A DNA stretch of 29,948 bases. Origin: JBKCUA01 sp046318675 (GTDB lineage: Bacteria; Pseudomonadota; Alphaproteobacteria; JAJTHO01). Each line of letters starts with the position of its first letter. Positions within the stretch are counted from its first letter, which is position 1. The stretch spans positions 1 through 29,948 of the forward strand of contig JBKCUA010000038.1 in the NCBI GenBank assembly GCA_046318675.1, written 5' to 3'. Under the pieces are notes generated by a model that saw only the letters and a list, made by a program, of their open reading frames with translations, searched no databases and was not told the DNA's origin. Shown one piece after another: positions 1 to 7,700 of this stretch. The translations under genes were made by a program, and so were the position numbers.

Positions 1-106
1 GCCGCTGTTCTCGACTTTTCTTCCTTGGGTGTCTTGGTAGACAGATGAAAAGGAGAAGAGCGGTAGAGCCCTCGGTGCCTGGCCAGGTCTTTGAGTGCCT
101 ATTGTC

Positions 107-135
107 AACATATCAAAGCCCTTGACAGAAGTCAA
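107..135 (-). promoter_or_regulatory. Candidate sigma70 promoter reading off the left edge
   Basis: On the minus strand TTGACT (135-130) is followed by a 17-base spacer and TATGTT (112-107). The -35 box lies inside a perfect 6-bp inverted repeat with a 4-base spacer (121-136, CTTGAC/GTCAAG), which could be an operator. Transcription would start near 100 and run through roughly 100 bases of G/C-rich leader with no clear start codon, so the gene served lies beyond base 1. This is read from sequence only; the leader matches no RNA family I can name. Confidence 0.45.
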
Positions 136-212
136 GGTGACGGCTGCAATTTTTTATGGGGTTATGTCAAGTGATTTTTCATTCAGATTTTTTCAGTCGG
201 TGTTTTTCATTC

Positions 213-280
213 GGGCACCTCTATTATAGCTGGTTGCAAATATACTTTTAATTGTGCAACCAGCTATAATAGAGGTGCCC
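213..280. mobile_element. Perfect 68-bp palindromic repeat (A-B-loop-B'-A')
   Basis: Two perfectly complementary 26-base arms (213-238 and 255-280), starting GGGCACCTCTATTA and ending in TGCA, flank a 16-base loop (239-254, AATATACTTTTAATTG). The tetramer ATTC stands immediately on both sides (209-212 and 281-284), as a short target-site duplication would. It lies just past the era stop codon. It lacks a T-run on era's side, so it is not a classical intrinsic terminator, though such a hairpin could protect the 3' end of the mRNA. Related modules recur at about 9.85, 14.34, 23.05 and 29.76 kb. Confidence 0.8.
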
Positions 281-289
281 ATTCGTTTT

Positions 290-1192
290 CTATAGCCTGA
301 TACTTTCATCCCCCTCCCACCCCGGGGCGACTTTAACGTGCAAGAACAGGTGTACTGGCCGGCCAGTAAGTTCGGCAATGGAGGTGCGGGCGGCGATGGA
401 AATGGTTTTGAGCATCTGGCCGCCCTTGCCAATCACCATGGCCTTATGGGAATCGCGCTGGACAAGGATTTGCTGGCGAATTGTGGCGGCGTGTTTACCC
501 TCTTCCCATGTTTCCGGGATCACCGTGAGGCTGTAGGGAATCTCTTGATGCAGGCGACGAAAGACCTCTTCTCGCGTCATTTCGGCGGCGAGGAGTTGCA
601 TCGGCAGGGTGCTGGTCTGCTCAGGATCATACGCCCACGGCCCTTCGGGTATCAGACCCGCCAGAGTCTTGCCCAGATCGGCAACCCCGTGGCCGCGCAC
701 GGCGGCGGTGGCGTAGTAACTATGTGCCTGTGGACACGCGGCTGCCGCCCATTGCAATACCTCCATGGCGTCTTTTTTAGCAATGGTGTCCACCTTGCTG
801 AGCACCAGCAACAGCGGCAGTTTTTTAGCTGCCCCGCCGGCTTCACTAAGGACGTTTTCCAACCGCCGCAGGCTGGTCATCCGCTTGCTAGTAGGAGATG
901 AGGCATCCAGTACCAATACCACGGCATCAATGGCACTCAAGGATTCAAGGATGCTCAGGTGCATGGCTTTGCCGAGTGCGCCCACGGGTTTGTCAAAAAT
1001 GCCAGGGGTATCCAGCAACACCATCTGGGTGCCTGCAACATGGGCAATGCCGGTAATGCGCGAGCGGGTGGTTTGGGGCTTGGCTGAGACGATGCTGACC
1101 TTGGATCCCACTAGGGCATTGACGAGTGTGGACTTGCCGGCGTTGGGAAGGCCGACGATGGCCACTTGGCCGAAACGCTGCATCGTGTTCAT
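290..1192 (-). CDS. era: GTPase Era (16S rRNA maturation)
   Basis: Era is a GTPase that binds the 3' end of 16S rRNA and assists assembly of the small ribosomal subunit. Numbered from the chosen start, the P-loop GLPNAGKS is at 14-21, KPQTTR (switch I) at 38-43 and DTPG at 61-64. G4 reads SKVD (132-135) instead of the usual NKxD. The C-terminal KH domain carries IGKGG at 254-258. The length of 300 residues is normal. I chose the ATG at 1192 because it overlaps the rnc stop codon as ATGA, a typical coupled start; an in-frame TTG nine bases upstream (1201) is a less likely alternative. Era is last in the lepB-rnc-era series, and the 68-bp palindrome follows it. Confidence 0.96.
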   Translation of the reverse strand: MNTMQRFGQVAIVGLPNAGKSTLVNALVGSKVSIVSAKPQTTRSRITGIAHVAGTQMVLLDTPGIFDKPVGALGKAMHLSILESLSAIDAVVLVLDASSPTSKRMTSLRRLENVLSEAGGAAKKLPLLLVLSKVDTIAKKDAMEVLQWAAAACPQAHSYYATAAVRGHGVADLGKTLAGLIPEGPWAYDPEQTSTLPMQLLAAEMTREEVFRRLHQEIPYSLTVIPETWEEGKHAATIRQQILVQRDSHKAMVIGKGGQMLKTISIAARTSIAELTGRPVHLFLHVKVAPGWEGDESIRL

Positions 1193-1875
1193 GCTGTCCA
1201 AATTCCTAAGTGTTGCAAGGCTGCCGTGGCGGCGGCTTGCTCTGCCGCCTTGCGGGTAGTGCCGCTGCCAGTGTAGGCGGGGTTCCGGCCTACCTTGACC
1301 GTAACGGTAAATTGCGGCGCGTGGGCGGGGCCTTGATGGCTTTCAAGGGTATAATCAGGCAAGGCAAGCCCGTGGCCTTGTGCCCATTCCTGGAGGGCCG
1401 ACTTGGCATCAATGGGCGGGGCGTTGACGGCGGTTAGGGCCTCATCCCAAAAGCGCAGCACTATCTCTTTTGCCGGGGCAAAACCGCCGTCCCAGTACAC
1501 CGCACCCAAAATTGCTTCCATCACATCAGCTTGCACTGATGCCTTGGCCGCTGCGTTGGTGGTGCGATCGTTGGGGGAAGTGGTAATGTATTCCACCAGG
1601 TGCAGGCGTTCGGCCACTGCCACCAGTGCTTCTTGGCGTACCAAGGCGGCGTGGCGTTTGGCAATCGCCCCTTCTTTCTCGTCTGGGTATTGGCGCAGTA
1701 ACGCTTCAGCAAGGACTAAGCCTAATACCCGGTCGCCGAGAAACTCCAGCCGTTCATAGCCAAAGGGCACTCCGGTGCGCTGGGCACTGCGGTGGGTGAG
1801 GGCTTGATGCAACAGGCTGGTGTTGTTGAAAGTATAACCAATGAGAGCCTGTAACCGTGCGGTATCACCGGACAT
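1189..1875 (-). CDS. rnc: Ribonuclease III
   Basis: RNase III cleaves double-stranded RNA in rRNA precursors and structured mRNAs. From the ATG at 1875 the protein has 228 residues, the usual family length. The signature ERLEFLGDRVLG covers about 41-52 with the acidic residues E44 and D48. The second acidic pair is in DVMEAILGAVY (D117, E120). A double-stranded-RNA-binding domain fills residues from about 155 to the end. The frame stays open upstream to a TTG at 1926, with another ATG at 1893, but the extra residues do not look like the family and no good ribosome binding site favours them. The start overlaps the lepB end by 11 bases and the stop overlaps era by 4, so the three genes are probably one transcript. 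Confidence 0.95.
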   Translation of the reverse strand: MSGDTARLQALIGYTFNNTSLLHQALTHRSAQRTGVPFGYERLEFLGDRVLGLVLAEALLRQYPDEKEGAIAKRHAALVRQEALVAVAERLHLVEYITTSPNDRTTNAAAKASVQADVMEAILGAVYWDGGFAPAKEIVLRFWDEALTAVNAPPIDAKSALQEWAQGHGLALPDYTLESHQGPAHAPQFTVTVKVGRNPAYTGSGTTRKAAEQAAATAALQHLGIWTA

Positions 1876-2674
1876 GCTGCAACAACCGCTCATAGCGTAT
1901 CTGCGACGGCCACTCCCACGGTGCAAACAGGGAGGCTTCTGGCTTTACAGAGAAAAATAATACCTCCGCCCGGCCAATAAGGTTGCCTTGAGGCACCATG
2001 CCAACGCTGGCCCGGCTGTCGTCAGAGCGATCGCGGTTATCCCCCATGAAAAAGTAATGCCCTTCGGGAACGGTAAACTCACGCGTATTATCGAGATCGC
2101 CTTGGTTTCCGTCCATTTCGACAATGGTGTAGTTTACCCCGTTTGGCAGCGTTTCAATAAAAGTAGGCAATTCCTCGGCAGGCCCTCCGGGGCGCCGCGG
2201 GTGAATATAGGGCGTCACGGCGGTGCGGGATACCAGTTGGCCGTTGAGGTACAGTGCGCCGCCCAAAACCTGCACCTTATCCCCCGGCAGGCCGATGAGT
2301 CGCTTGATAAAGGCTACATCGGGCATATGCGGCGGACGAAATACCACTACATCACCGCGCTGAGGCGGGGTGAACCACAGGCGATCCTTGAGTGCAGGAA
2401 TAGGTAGCGGTGCCGAATACATTCCATACCCATAGGAAGGTTTGGAGACAAAAAGGTAATCGCCAACAACCATTCCCGGTAGCATGGACTCCGAAGGAAT
2501 ATTAAACGGCTCAAAAGCAATGGTTCGAAACGTCAAGGCTAATACTCCAGCATAGACAATGGTCTTTACCGTCTCAATGATCGTCCCCCGCACGCGGTGC
2601 CGCGACGGATGCCCAATCAGCAGGTACACTCCTAGGGCAATCCCGACGTACAATAAAATATCAGCGGTGGTCAT
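1865..2674 (-). CDS. lepB: Signal peptidase I
   Basis: This membrane serine protease removes signal peptides from exported proteins, acting at the outer face of the inner membrane. The catalytic Ser63 is in PSESMLPG and the general-base Lys124 is in FIKRLIGLPGD. The conserved box GHYFFMGDNRDRSDDSR lies near residue 220. Two hydrophobic N-terminal segments are visible (about 4-21 and 34-52). The first is an addition relative to many single-anchor alphaproteobacterial enzymes, giving 269 residues in total. A purine-rich AAAGGA stands about 11 bases before the ATG. The gene precedes rnc and follows ilvD by 75 bases. Confidence 0.96.
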   Translation of the reverse strand: MTTADILLYVGIALGVYLLIGHPSRHRVRGTIIETVKTIVYAGVLALTFRTIAFEPFNIPSESMLPGMVVGDYLFVSKPSYGYGMYSAPLPIPALKDRLWFTPPQRGDVVVFRPPHMPDVAFIKRLIGLPGDKVQVLGGALYLNGQLVSRTAVTPYIHPRRPGGPAEELPTFIETLPNGVNYTIVEMDGNQGDLDNTREFTVPEGHYFFMGDNRDRSDDSRASVGMVPQGNLIGRAEVLFFSVKPEASLFAPWEWPSQIRYERLLQHVR

Positions 2675-2749
2675 GGGCGGCGCGTCCTTTTCCCTTTAGT
2701 CCGCAAGGTTGTAGAGTGAGTAGGGGGGAAAGGCTAGTGGAAAGCAGTC

Positions 2750-4468
2750 TTAAATATCCGCATAGCAGCGTAATTCTTTTGCCCCGCCTGGATGCGTTAC
2801 CGCCCCGAACCGGGCATTGCCGACAGACTGAGCATATTTCCATAGCGCGCCGCTAGCAAAATGGGCGGCTCTGGGTTTCCAGGCGGCGCGGCGCTGGGCA
2901 AGTTCAGCCTCAGGCAGCACCACATCAATGGTGCCTTTATCGCCGTCGAGAATAATTTTATCGCCGTCTTTGAGCAAGGCAATCACCCCGCCCTCGGCGG
3001 CTTCCGGCCCGACGTGACCGACGCAAAAGCCTCTAGTGGCTCCGCTGAACCGCCCATCGGTAATCAGGGCCACGTCCGCGCCCATGCCCTGGCCATAAAT
3101 GGCCGCCGTGGTGGCTAGCATTTCCCGCATCCCGGGACCGCCCTTGGGACCTTCATAGCGAATGACCAGCACGTCGCCTTTTTTATAGTCGCGGCGTTCA
3201 ACGGCTTTAAACGCGTCTTCCTCGCAATCAAAGCATCGAGCTGTACCCTCAAAGCGCAGGTTCTTCATCCCCGCCACTTTGACAATCGCGCCATCCGGGG
3301 CAAGGTTCCCGCGCAGCACCACCACACCCCCGGTGGGGGAAAGCGGGTTGCTGGTGGGGCGAATGACCTCTTGATCGACGGGGAATTTTATATCTTTTAG
3401 GTTCTCCGCCAAGGTCTTGCCCGTGACGGTGAGGCAATCCCCGTGGAGATACCCTCCGTCAAGCAACGCCTTGAGCAGCACCGGCACTCCGCCCACCTCA
3501 AACATATCTTTCATGACAAACCGCCCGGCGGGCTTCAGATCGGCAATATACGGCGTGCGGCGGAACACCTCGGCAACATCAAAAATATCAAAGGTTATCC
3601 CCGCCTCATGGGCTATCGCGGGCAGGTGCAAGGCCGCGTTGGTGGAACCGCCACTGGCCGCTACCACGGCGGCGGCGTTCTCCAACGCCTTGCGGGTGAC
3701 AATCTGGCGCGGGCGAATGTTGCGGGTAAGGAGGTCCATCACCGCCCGGCCGCTGGCCTCAGCGTATTCGTCCCGCGTCTCATAGGGGGCTGGCGCGCCC
3801 GCCGAACCGGGCAAGGCAAGGCCAATGGCCTCCGATACACAGGCCATGGTGTTGGCGGTAAACTGTCCGCCGCAAGAGCCAGCGGAAGGACAGGCCACGC
3901 ATTCCAATTCATGCAAATCTTTATCCGACATTCCCCCGGCGGCGTGTTTACCGACGGCCTCAAAAACATCCTGCACCGTTACGTCTTTGCCGCGAAACTG
4001 CCCCGGCAGGATAGACCCGCCGTACATAAACACCGACGGTATATTCAGGCGCAGCATGGCCATCATCAGCCCCGGCAACGATTTATCGCACCCGGCCAGA
4101 CCCACCAGCGCGTCATAGCTATGGCCGCGAACGGTGAGTTCCACCGAATCGGCAATAACATCCCGGCTTACCAGGGAGGATTTCATCCCCTCATGACCCA
4201 TGGCAATGCCGTCGGTAACGGTGATGGTGCAAAATTCCCTCGGCGTGCCATTGTTGCTGATAACGCCGTTTTTGGCGGCCTTAGCCTGGCGCATCAGGGC
4301 GATGTTGCACGGTGCCCCCTCGTTCCAGGTGGTGACAACGCCGACAAACGGTTTGGCAATGTCTTCTTCGGTCATGCCCATGGCATGATAATAACTGCGG
4401 TGGGGGGCGCGTTCTGGACCCACGCTGACATGGCGGCTGGGGAGGCGAGATTTGTCAATGGTGCTCAT
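2750..4468 (-). CDS. ilvD: Dihydroxy-acid dehydratase
   Basis: IlvD converts 2,3-dihydroxy-3-methylvalerate and 2,3-dihydroxyisovalerate to the 2-oxo acids that precede isoleucine and valine, using an iron-sulfur cluster. Family motifs include SRHVSVGPERAPHRSYY at the N terminus, the cluster cysteines in LAGCDKSLPGL and CPSAGSCGGQFTANT, and GGRFSGATRGF-like DGRFSGATRGF near the C terminus. From the ATG at 4468 the protein has 572 residues, the normal size for this branch. The frame continues upstream to 4633 and includes an ATG at 4477, but those residues are not family-like. No clear ribosome binding site is visible. The other isoleucine/valine genes are not in the window. Confidence 0.95.
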   Translation of the reverse strand: MSTIDKSRLPSRHVSVGPERAPHRSYYHAMGMTEEDIAKPFVGVVTTWNEGAPCNIALMRQAKAAKNGVISNNGTPREFCTITVTDGIAMGHEGMKSSLVSRDVIADSVELTVRGHSYDALVGLAGCDKSLPGLMMAMLRLNIPSVFMYGGSILPGQFRGKDVTVQDVFEAVGKHAAGGMSDKDLHELECVACPSAGSCGGQFTANTMACVSEAIGLALPGSAGAPAPYETRDEYAEASGRAVMDLLTRNIRPRQIVTRKALENAAAVVAASGGSTNAALHLPAIAHEAGITFDIFDVAEVFRRTPYIADLKPAGRFVMKDMFEVGGVPVLLKALLDGGYLHGDCLTVTGKTLAENLKDIKFPVDQEVIRPTSNPLSPTGGVVVLRGNLAPDGAIVKVAGMKNLRFEGTARCFDCEEDAFKAVERRDYKKGDVLVIRYEGPKGGPGMREMLATTAAIYGQGMGADVALITDGRFSGATRGFCVGHVGPEAAEGGVIALLKDGDKIILDGDKGTIDVVLPEAELAQRRAAWKPRAAHFASGALWKYAQSVGNARFGAVTHPGGAKELRCYADI

Positions 4469-4575
4469 GGCTTGCATATTTGGAGAGAAGAAAGGAATTT
4501 GGCAAGAAATGTATTGATTGTTTGCGGCAGAAAATTTTGGTGCCTCTTTTAGGTTGCTATTGCGTGCAAAGGTGA

Positions 4576-4599
4576 TAACCCCTGCATAGGTTAAGGTTA
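4576..4599. promoter_or_regulatory. Inverted/direct TAACC-GGTTA repeats before the methyltransferase
   Basis: TAACC (4576-4580) and GGTTA (4589-4593) form an inverted repeat with an 8-base spacer, and GGTTA occurs again at 4595-4599. The cluster ends only 7 bases before the methyltransferase start codon, next to a possible -10-like TATAGC. Because the encoded protein begins with a DNA-binding helix-turn-helix, an autoregulatory operator is a reasonable inference, but nothing here proves it. Confidence 0.35.
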
Positions 4600-4606
4600 C
4601 TATAGC

Positions 4607-5809
4607 ATGAAAACATATATATCTGTTACACAAGCAGCTTTTGAGCTACAGCTTTCTGCTGATACCATCAGACGATGGGAGAAAAAAGGGCTGATCAAAG
4701 CCGCACGCGATAAAAATAACCATCGTTTGTTTGATAAAGATGAACTGCACAAAGCCTATGACAAATATATTAGCGGTGGTGATTCTCACCCCTATCAAAT
4801 ACTTAAGTCCAAACAATCTCATGATGTAAAGTGCATTGAGTTATTTGCAGGGGCTGGGGGGTTGGCACTGGGGTTAAAAAACGCTGGCATTAAAAGTGAG
4901 CTGCTGGTTGAAATAGATAAAGATGCCGCCGCAACCCTGCGGCGTAACTTCCCTGAAGGGAATATTGTTTGTGATGATGCGCGAAATATAAATTATTCAA
5001 GCATAAAGGCGGATATTATTTCTGGTGGTTTTCCATGCCAGGCATTTAGCTATGCGGGATCAAAGCTGGGGTTTGAGGATGCGCGGGGTACGTTATTTTT
5101 TGAACTTCTGAGGTGTGTAAAGGAAGTTAAGCCCAAAATTGTCCTTGGTGAGAATGTGCGCGGATTATTGCGTCATGACAATGGCCGCACCTTATCAACG
5201 ATGGTCTCACTGCTTGAAGAGCAAGGCTACAGGGTTTATTACAATGTTGCCAGAGCGCAATATTTGGATGTTCCACAAAAGCGGGAACGTCTGATTATAT
5301 GGGGCATTCGCAACGATTTAGATTATGATTTTTTCTTTCCAAAAGAGCGGAATTATACAATCTCCATACGCGAAGCCTTAAAAGATATCCCCCCATCATC
5401 GGGGCAAAAATATCCAAAAAGAAAAGCGGAAATCATGGAGTTGGTGCCGCCCGGTGGGTATTGGCGTGACCTGCCGATAGAAGTACAAAAAGAATACATG
5501 AAGGCCAGTTTTTATATGGGCGGCGGTAAAACCGGCATGGCCCGACGCTTGGCATGGGATGAACCATCGCTGACGCTGACCTGTGCCCCTGCGCAAAAGC
5601 AAACAGAGCGATGCCATCCGGGGGAAACCAGACCCCTGAACATCAGGGAATATGCAAGAATACAAACCTTTCCCGATACTTGGGAGTTTTGCGGGACAAT
5701 AACATCGCAGTATAAACAAATTGGCAATGCCGTTCCTGTCAATCTTGGCTATTATCTTGGAAAGTGTATTCTCAAGATGATGAGGCTGGAAAGCACGCCG
5801 CAAGAGTAA
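4607..5809 (+). CDS. DNA (cytosine-5-)-methyltransferase with N-terminal MerR-type HTH
   Basis: The protein should transfer a methyl group from S-adenosylmethionine to C5 of cytosine in a specific DNA site. Residues 1-58 form a MerR/excisionase-type helix-turn-helix (SVTQAAFELQLSADTIRRWE at 6-25). The methyltransferase follows: motif I ELFAGAGGLALGL (78-90), catalytic Cys144 in GGFPCQAFS, ENVRG (182-186), QKRERLI (224-230), a target-recognition region at about 235-340, and QIGNAVP (371-377). All core motifs are intact. The gene is visibly more AT-rich than its neighbours and uses different codons, which suggests horizontal transfer. No restriction endonuclease gene is adjacent: ilvD is divergent upstream and pyrF starts 19 bases after the stop. 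It may be a solitary methyltransferase. The target sequence cannot be read from the protein. Confidence 0.93.
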   Translation: MKTYISVTQAAFELQLSADTIRRWEKKGLIKAARDKNNHRLFDKDELHKAYDKYISGGDSHPYQILKSKQSHDVKCIELFAGAGGLALGLKNAGIKSELLVEIDKDAAATLRRNFPEGNIVCDDARNINYSSIKADIISGGFPCQAFSYAGSKLGFEDARGTLFFELLRCVKEVKPKIVLGENVRGLLRHDNGRTLSTMVSLLEEQGYRVYYNVARAQYLDVPQKRERLIIWGIRNDLDYDFFFPKERNYTISIREALKDIPPSSGQKYPKRKAEIMELVPPGGYWRDLPIEVQKEYMKASFYMGGGKTGMARRLAWDEPSLTLTCAPAQKQTERCHPGETRPLNIREYARIQTFPDTWEFCGTITSQYKQIGNAVPVNLGYYLGKCILKMMRLESTPQE

Positions 5810-5828
5810 GTAAGGAAATAAATTTTTT

Positions 5829-6473
5829 ATGACCCGAATTGCCAAAAAAATTTTCGTCGCCCTGGACAACAGCGATGCCGCAGCAACGTTGGCGTTGGCG
5901 CAGTGCTTAGCCCCTCATGTTGGCGGCTTGAAACTGGGGTTGGAGTTTTTCAGTCGTCATGGTCTGGCCGGGTTGAAGCCTTTTACCAAGCTTACCGTGC
6001 CGTTGTTCCTTGACTTGAAGTTTCACGATATTCCCAACACCGTGGCCGCTGCCGTTCGTAATGTGGCGGACAGTGGGGCGCGGTTTCTCACTGTTCATGC
6101 CGGTGGTGGGGAACACATGTTACGCGCAGCGGTAGAAGCGGCAGGCAATAAGCTTGGCATTCTTGCGGTGACAATACTCACCAGTCTTGAGGCTAATCCC
6201 GATGAGGTGTTGCGCCTTGCTCGCCTTGCCCAGCAGGCTGGGTGCGCTGGGGTGATTTGTTCGCCTTGGGAGGTCGCCGCTATCAAAGCCGCTTGCGGTG
6301 CGGCTTTTATTTGCATCACCCCCGGCATTCGCCCGGCGGGGAGCTCTGTCGGGGATCAACGGCGCACGGCCACACCAGAGGAGGCCTTAGCACAAGGCGC
6401 GGATTACCTTGTGGTAGGGCGACCCATTACCGGGGCGGCGGATCCCTTGGCGATATTGCAGCAGGTTGGATAA
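5829..6473 (+). CDS. pyrF: Orotidine 5'-phosphate decarboxylase
   Basis: PyrF decarboxylates OMP to UMP, the last step of pyrimidine synthesis. Catalytic residues are visible: D13 in ALDN, K35 in LKLGLEF, and D62, K64 and D67 in LDLKFHDIPNT. The phosphate-binding residues are in TPGIRP and VVGRPIT near the C terminus. At 214 residues it is slightly shorter than the usual 230 or so, without loss of a motif. AAGGA lies about 11 bases before the ATG. The short gap to the methyltransferase gene suggests read-through from it or a promoter inside it. The gene converges on yebC and shares a hairpin with it. Confidence 0.95.
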   Translation: MTRIAKKIFVALDNSDAAATLALAQCLAPHVGGLKLGLEFFSRHGLAGLKPFTKLTVPLFLDLKFHDIPNTVAAAVRNVADSGARFLTVHAGGGEHMLRAAVEAAGNKLGILAVTILTSLEANPDEVLRLARLAQQAGCAGVICSPWEVAAIKAACGAAFICITPGIRPAGSSVGDQRRTATPEEALAQGADYLVVGRPITGAADPLAILQQVG

Positions 6474-6487
6474 TCTTGCAACCTGCT
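6460..6487. terminator. Shared hairpin between converging pyrF and yebC
   Basis: AGCAGGTTG (6460-6468) and CAACCTGCT (6479-6487) are perfectly complementary with a 10-base loop that contains the pyrF stop codon. The yebC stop codon starts at 6489. The symmetry and position suggest a bidirectional terminator. U-runs are weak on both sides, so efficiency is uncertain. Confidence 0.5.
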
Positions 6488-6488
6488 A

Positions 6489-7235
6489 TCAAAAGGCCTT
6501 ACCCAGTGCCTTCTCATCTGCATCAAGGTTTGAAAATACCTGTTGCACATCATCAAGATCATCGAGAGCGTCCAACATCTTGAGAACCGGCACCGCCGCG
6601 TCGTCCGCCAATGCAACCATAGTTTGTGGCACCCAGACAAAAGATGCAGAAGCTGGTGCCCCAAATGTGGCCTCTAAGCCGTCGCGTATGGTATGGAGAG
6701 CTTCTGGCGTTGTGGTGATAACGTGGTGTTCATCAGTGCTCTCTACATTGTCTGCGCCAACGTCAAGGGCAGCATCGAACACCGCCTCAGCACTGGCGAT
6801 ATTGACGGGATAGACAATTTGTCCAGTGCGCTGAAATAAAAAAGAAACACTTCCACTTTCACCTAAAGAGCCGCCGTATTTATTAAATAGGGAGCGAATC
6901 TCGCTGGCCGTACGATTGCGATTATCGGTTAACGCCTCGACAATGACCGCTACGCCACTGGCACCGTAACCCTCATAGCGAATGTCCTCATAGTTGGCAC
7001 CATCAACGCCTTCGGTGGCCTTTTTTATTGCCCGTTCCACGTTGTCTTTTGGCATATTTTCTTGTCGCGCCAAGAGTAAAGCCGCTCGCAGTCGGGGATT
7101 GGCGGAGGGATCGGGTGTCCCGTTTTTAATAGAGACGGTAATCTCCCTAATAATTTTGGTAAAAAGGCGGGCGCGTTTGGCATCTTGGGCACCCTTGCGG
7201 TACATGATGTTTTTAAACTGGGAATGGCCTGCCAT
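6489..7235 (-). CDS. YebC/PmpR family protein (TACO1-like)
   Basis: The start MAGHSQFKNIMYRKGAQDAK and the conserved NMPKDNVERAIKKA and YEGYGASGVAVIVEALTDN segments identify the YebC/TACO1 family. The family is described both as DNA-binding regulators and, for TACO1 and recent bacterial work, as ribosome-associated translation factors that relieve stalling; the sequence does not tell which role applies here. The length of 248 residues is typical. The start lies two bases after the bamE stop, so the two genes are probably co-transcribed from the bamE side. In many proteobacteria yebC sits near ruvC instead; that arrangement is not seen here. Confidence 0.95.
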   Translation of the reverse strand: MAGHSQFKNIMYRKGAQDAKRARLFTKIIREITVSIKNGTPDPSANPRLRAALLLARQENMPKDNVERAIKKATEGVDGANYEDIRYEGYGASGVAVIVEALTDNRNRTASEIRSLFNKYGGSLGESGSVSFLFQRTGQIVYPVNIASAEAVFDAALDVGADNVESTDEHHVITTTPEALHTIRDGLEATFGAPASASFVWVPQTMVALADDAAVPVLKMLDALDDLDDVQQVFSNLDADEKALGKAF

Positions 7236-7237
7236 AG

Positions 7238-7675
7238 TTATTTCTTTCCGGTCTTACTTTTATTGAATCGTCCGACGTTGCCCACCAACTGTTCTAAAAT
7301 ACTCATTTTTTTACCCGCTGTAGGGGTTGCTTTTTTGATTGTCTCGATCTCTTTGTATCGATCAAAACCAGTGGCGTAAAAAGCATCGAGCTTTTCTGTC
7401 TCATCAAAACTGATAGCCAAAATGTATTGATCCGTTACCTTGGGATGCAAGAAGGCTTGGCGTTCTGTTCGTTGGCTGATGTAGTACCAGATATTAGGGT
7501 CAAAGGTGCTGACCGACGAGGGGCTGCCAAAGGTCAATAGCACATCGCTTTTGTTGCTAATTCCTGGCTTGAGACTTGCAACCACTTCAGGGTCGATGGC
7601 ATTGCCGCGCTGATCAATCCGTCCGGCGCAAGCCGTTAACAGAAAAACAATTGCCAATAAGCGCCAACATGGCAT
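7238..7675 (-). CDS. bamE: BamE/SmpA/OmlA-type outer-membrane lipoprotein
   Basis: BamE-family lipoproteins are accessory parts of the BAM complex that inserts beta-barrel proteins in the outer membrane. The N terminus is a lipoprotein signal with lipobox LTAC and Cys16 as the predicted lipidated residue. The SmpA/OmlA fold follows: LKPGISNKSDVLLTFGSPS, then NIWYYISQRTER and an ILAISFDE strand. The C-terminal tail of about 40 residues is lysine-rich and less conserved. Total length is 145. The ATG at 7675 lies only 13 bases from the upstream-facing ATG of the divergent chaperone gene, a neighbour arrangement known in other alphaproteobacteria. Confidence 0.88.
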   Translation of the reverse strand: MPCWRLLAIVFLLTACAGRIDQRGNAIDPEVVASLKPGISNKSDVLLTFGSPSSVSTFDPNIWYYISQRTERQAFLHPKVTDQYILAISFDETEKLDAFYATGFDRYKEIETIKKATPTAGKKMSILEQLVGNVGRFNKSKTGKK

Positions 7676-7700
7676 AGGTCATCTTCTCATGAGGTATAAC

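Noticed and set aside
1..100. tRNA, RNase P RNA, tmRNA or 6S RNA at the left edge
   Set aside because: No cloverleaf or conserved core of these RNAs was recognisable on either strand; only a promoter-like pattern remains.
765..1259. Open frame of 164 codons on the plus strand opposite era/rnc
   Set aside because: It is antisense to conserved Era and RNase III sequence and shows no domain pattern.
3443..4552. Long open frame of 369 codons on the plus strand opposite ilvD
   Set aside because: It is the mirror of a GC-rich conserved gene; its residues show no family pattern, while ilvD motifs are intact on the other strand.
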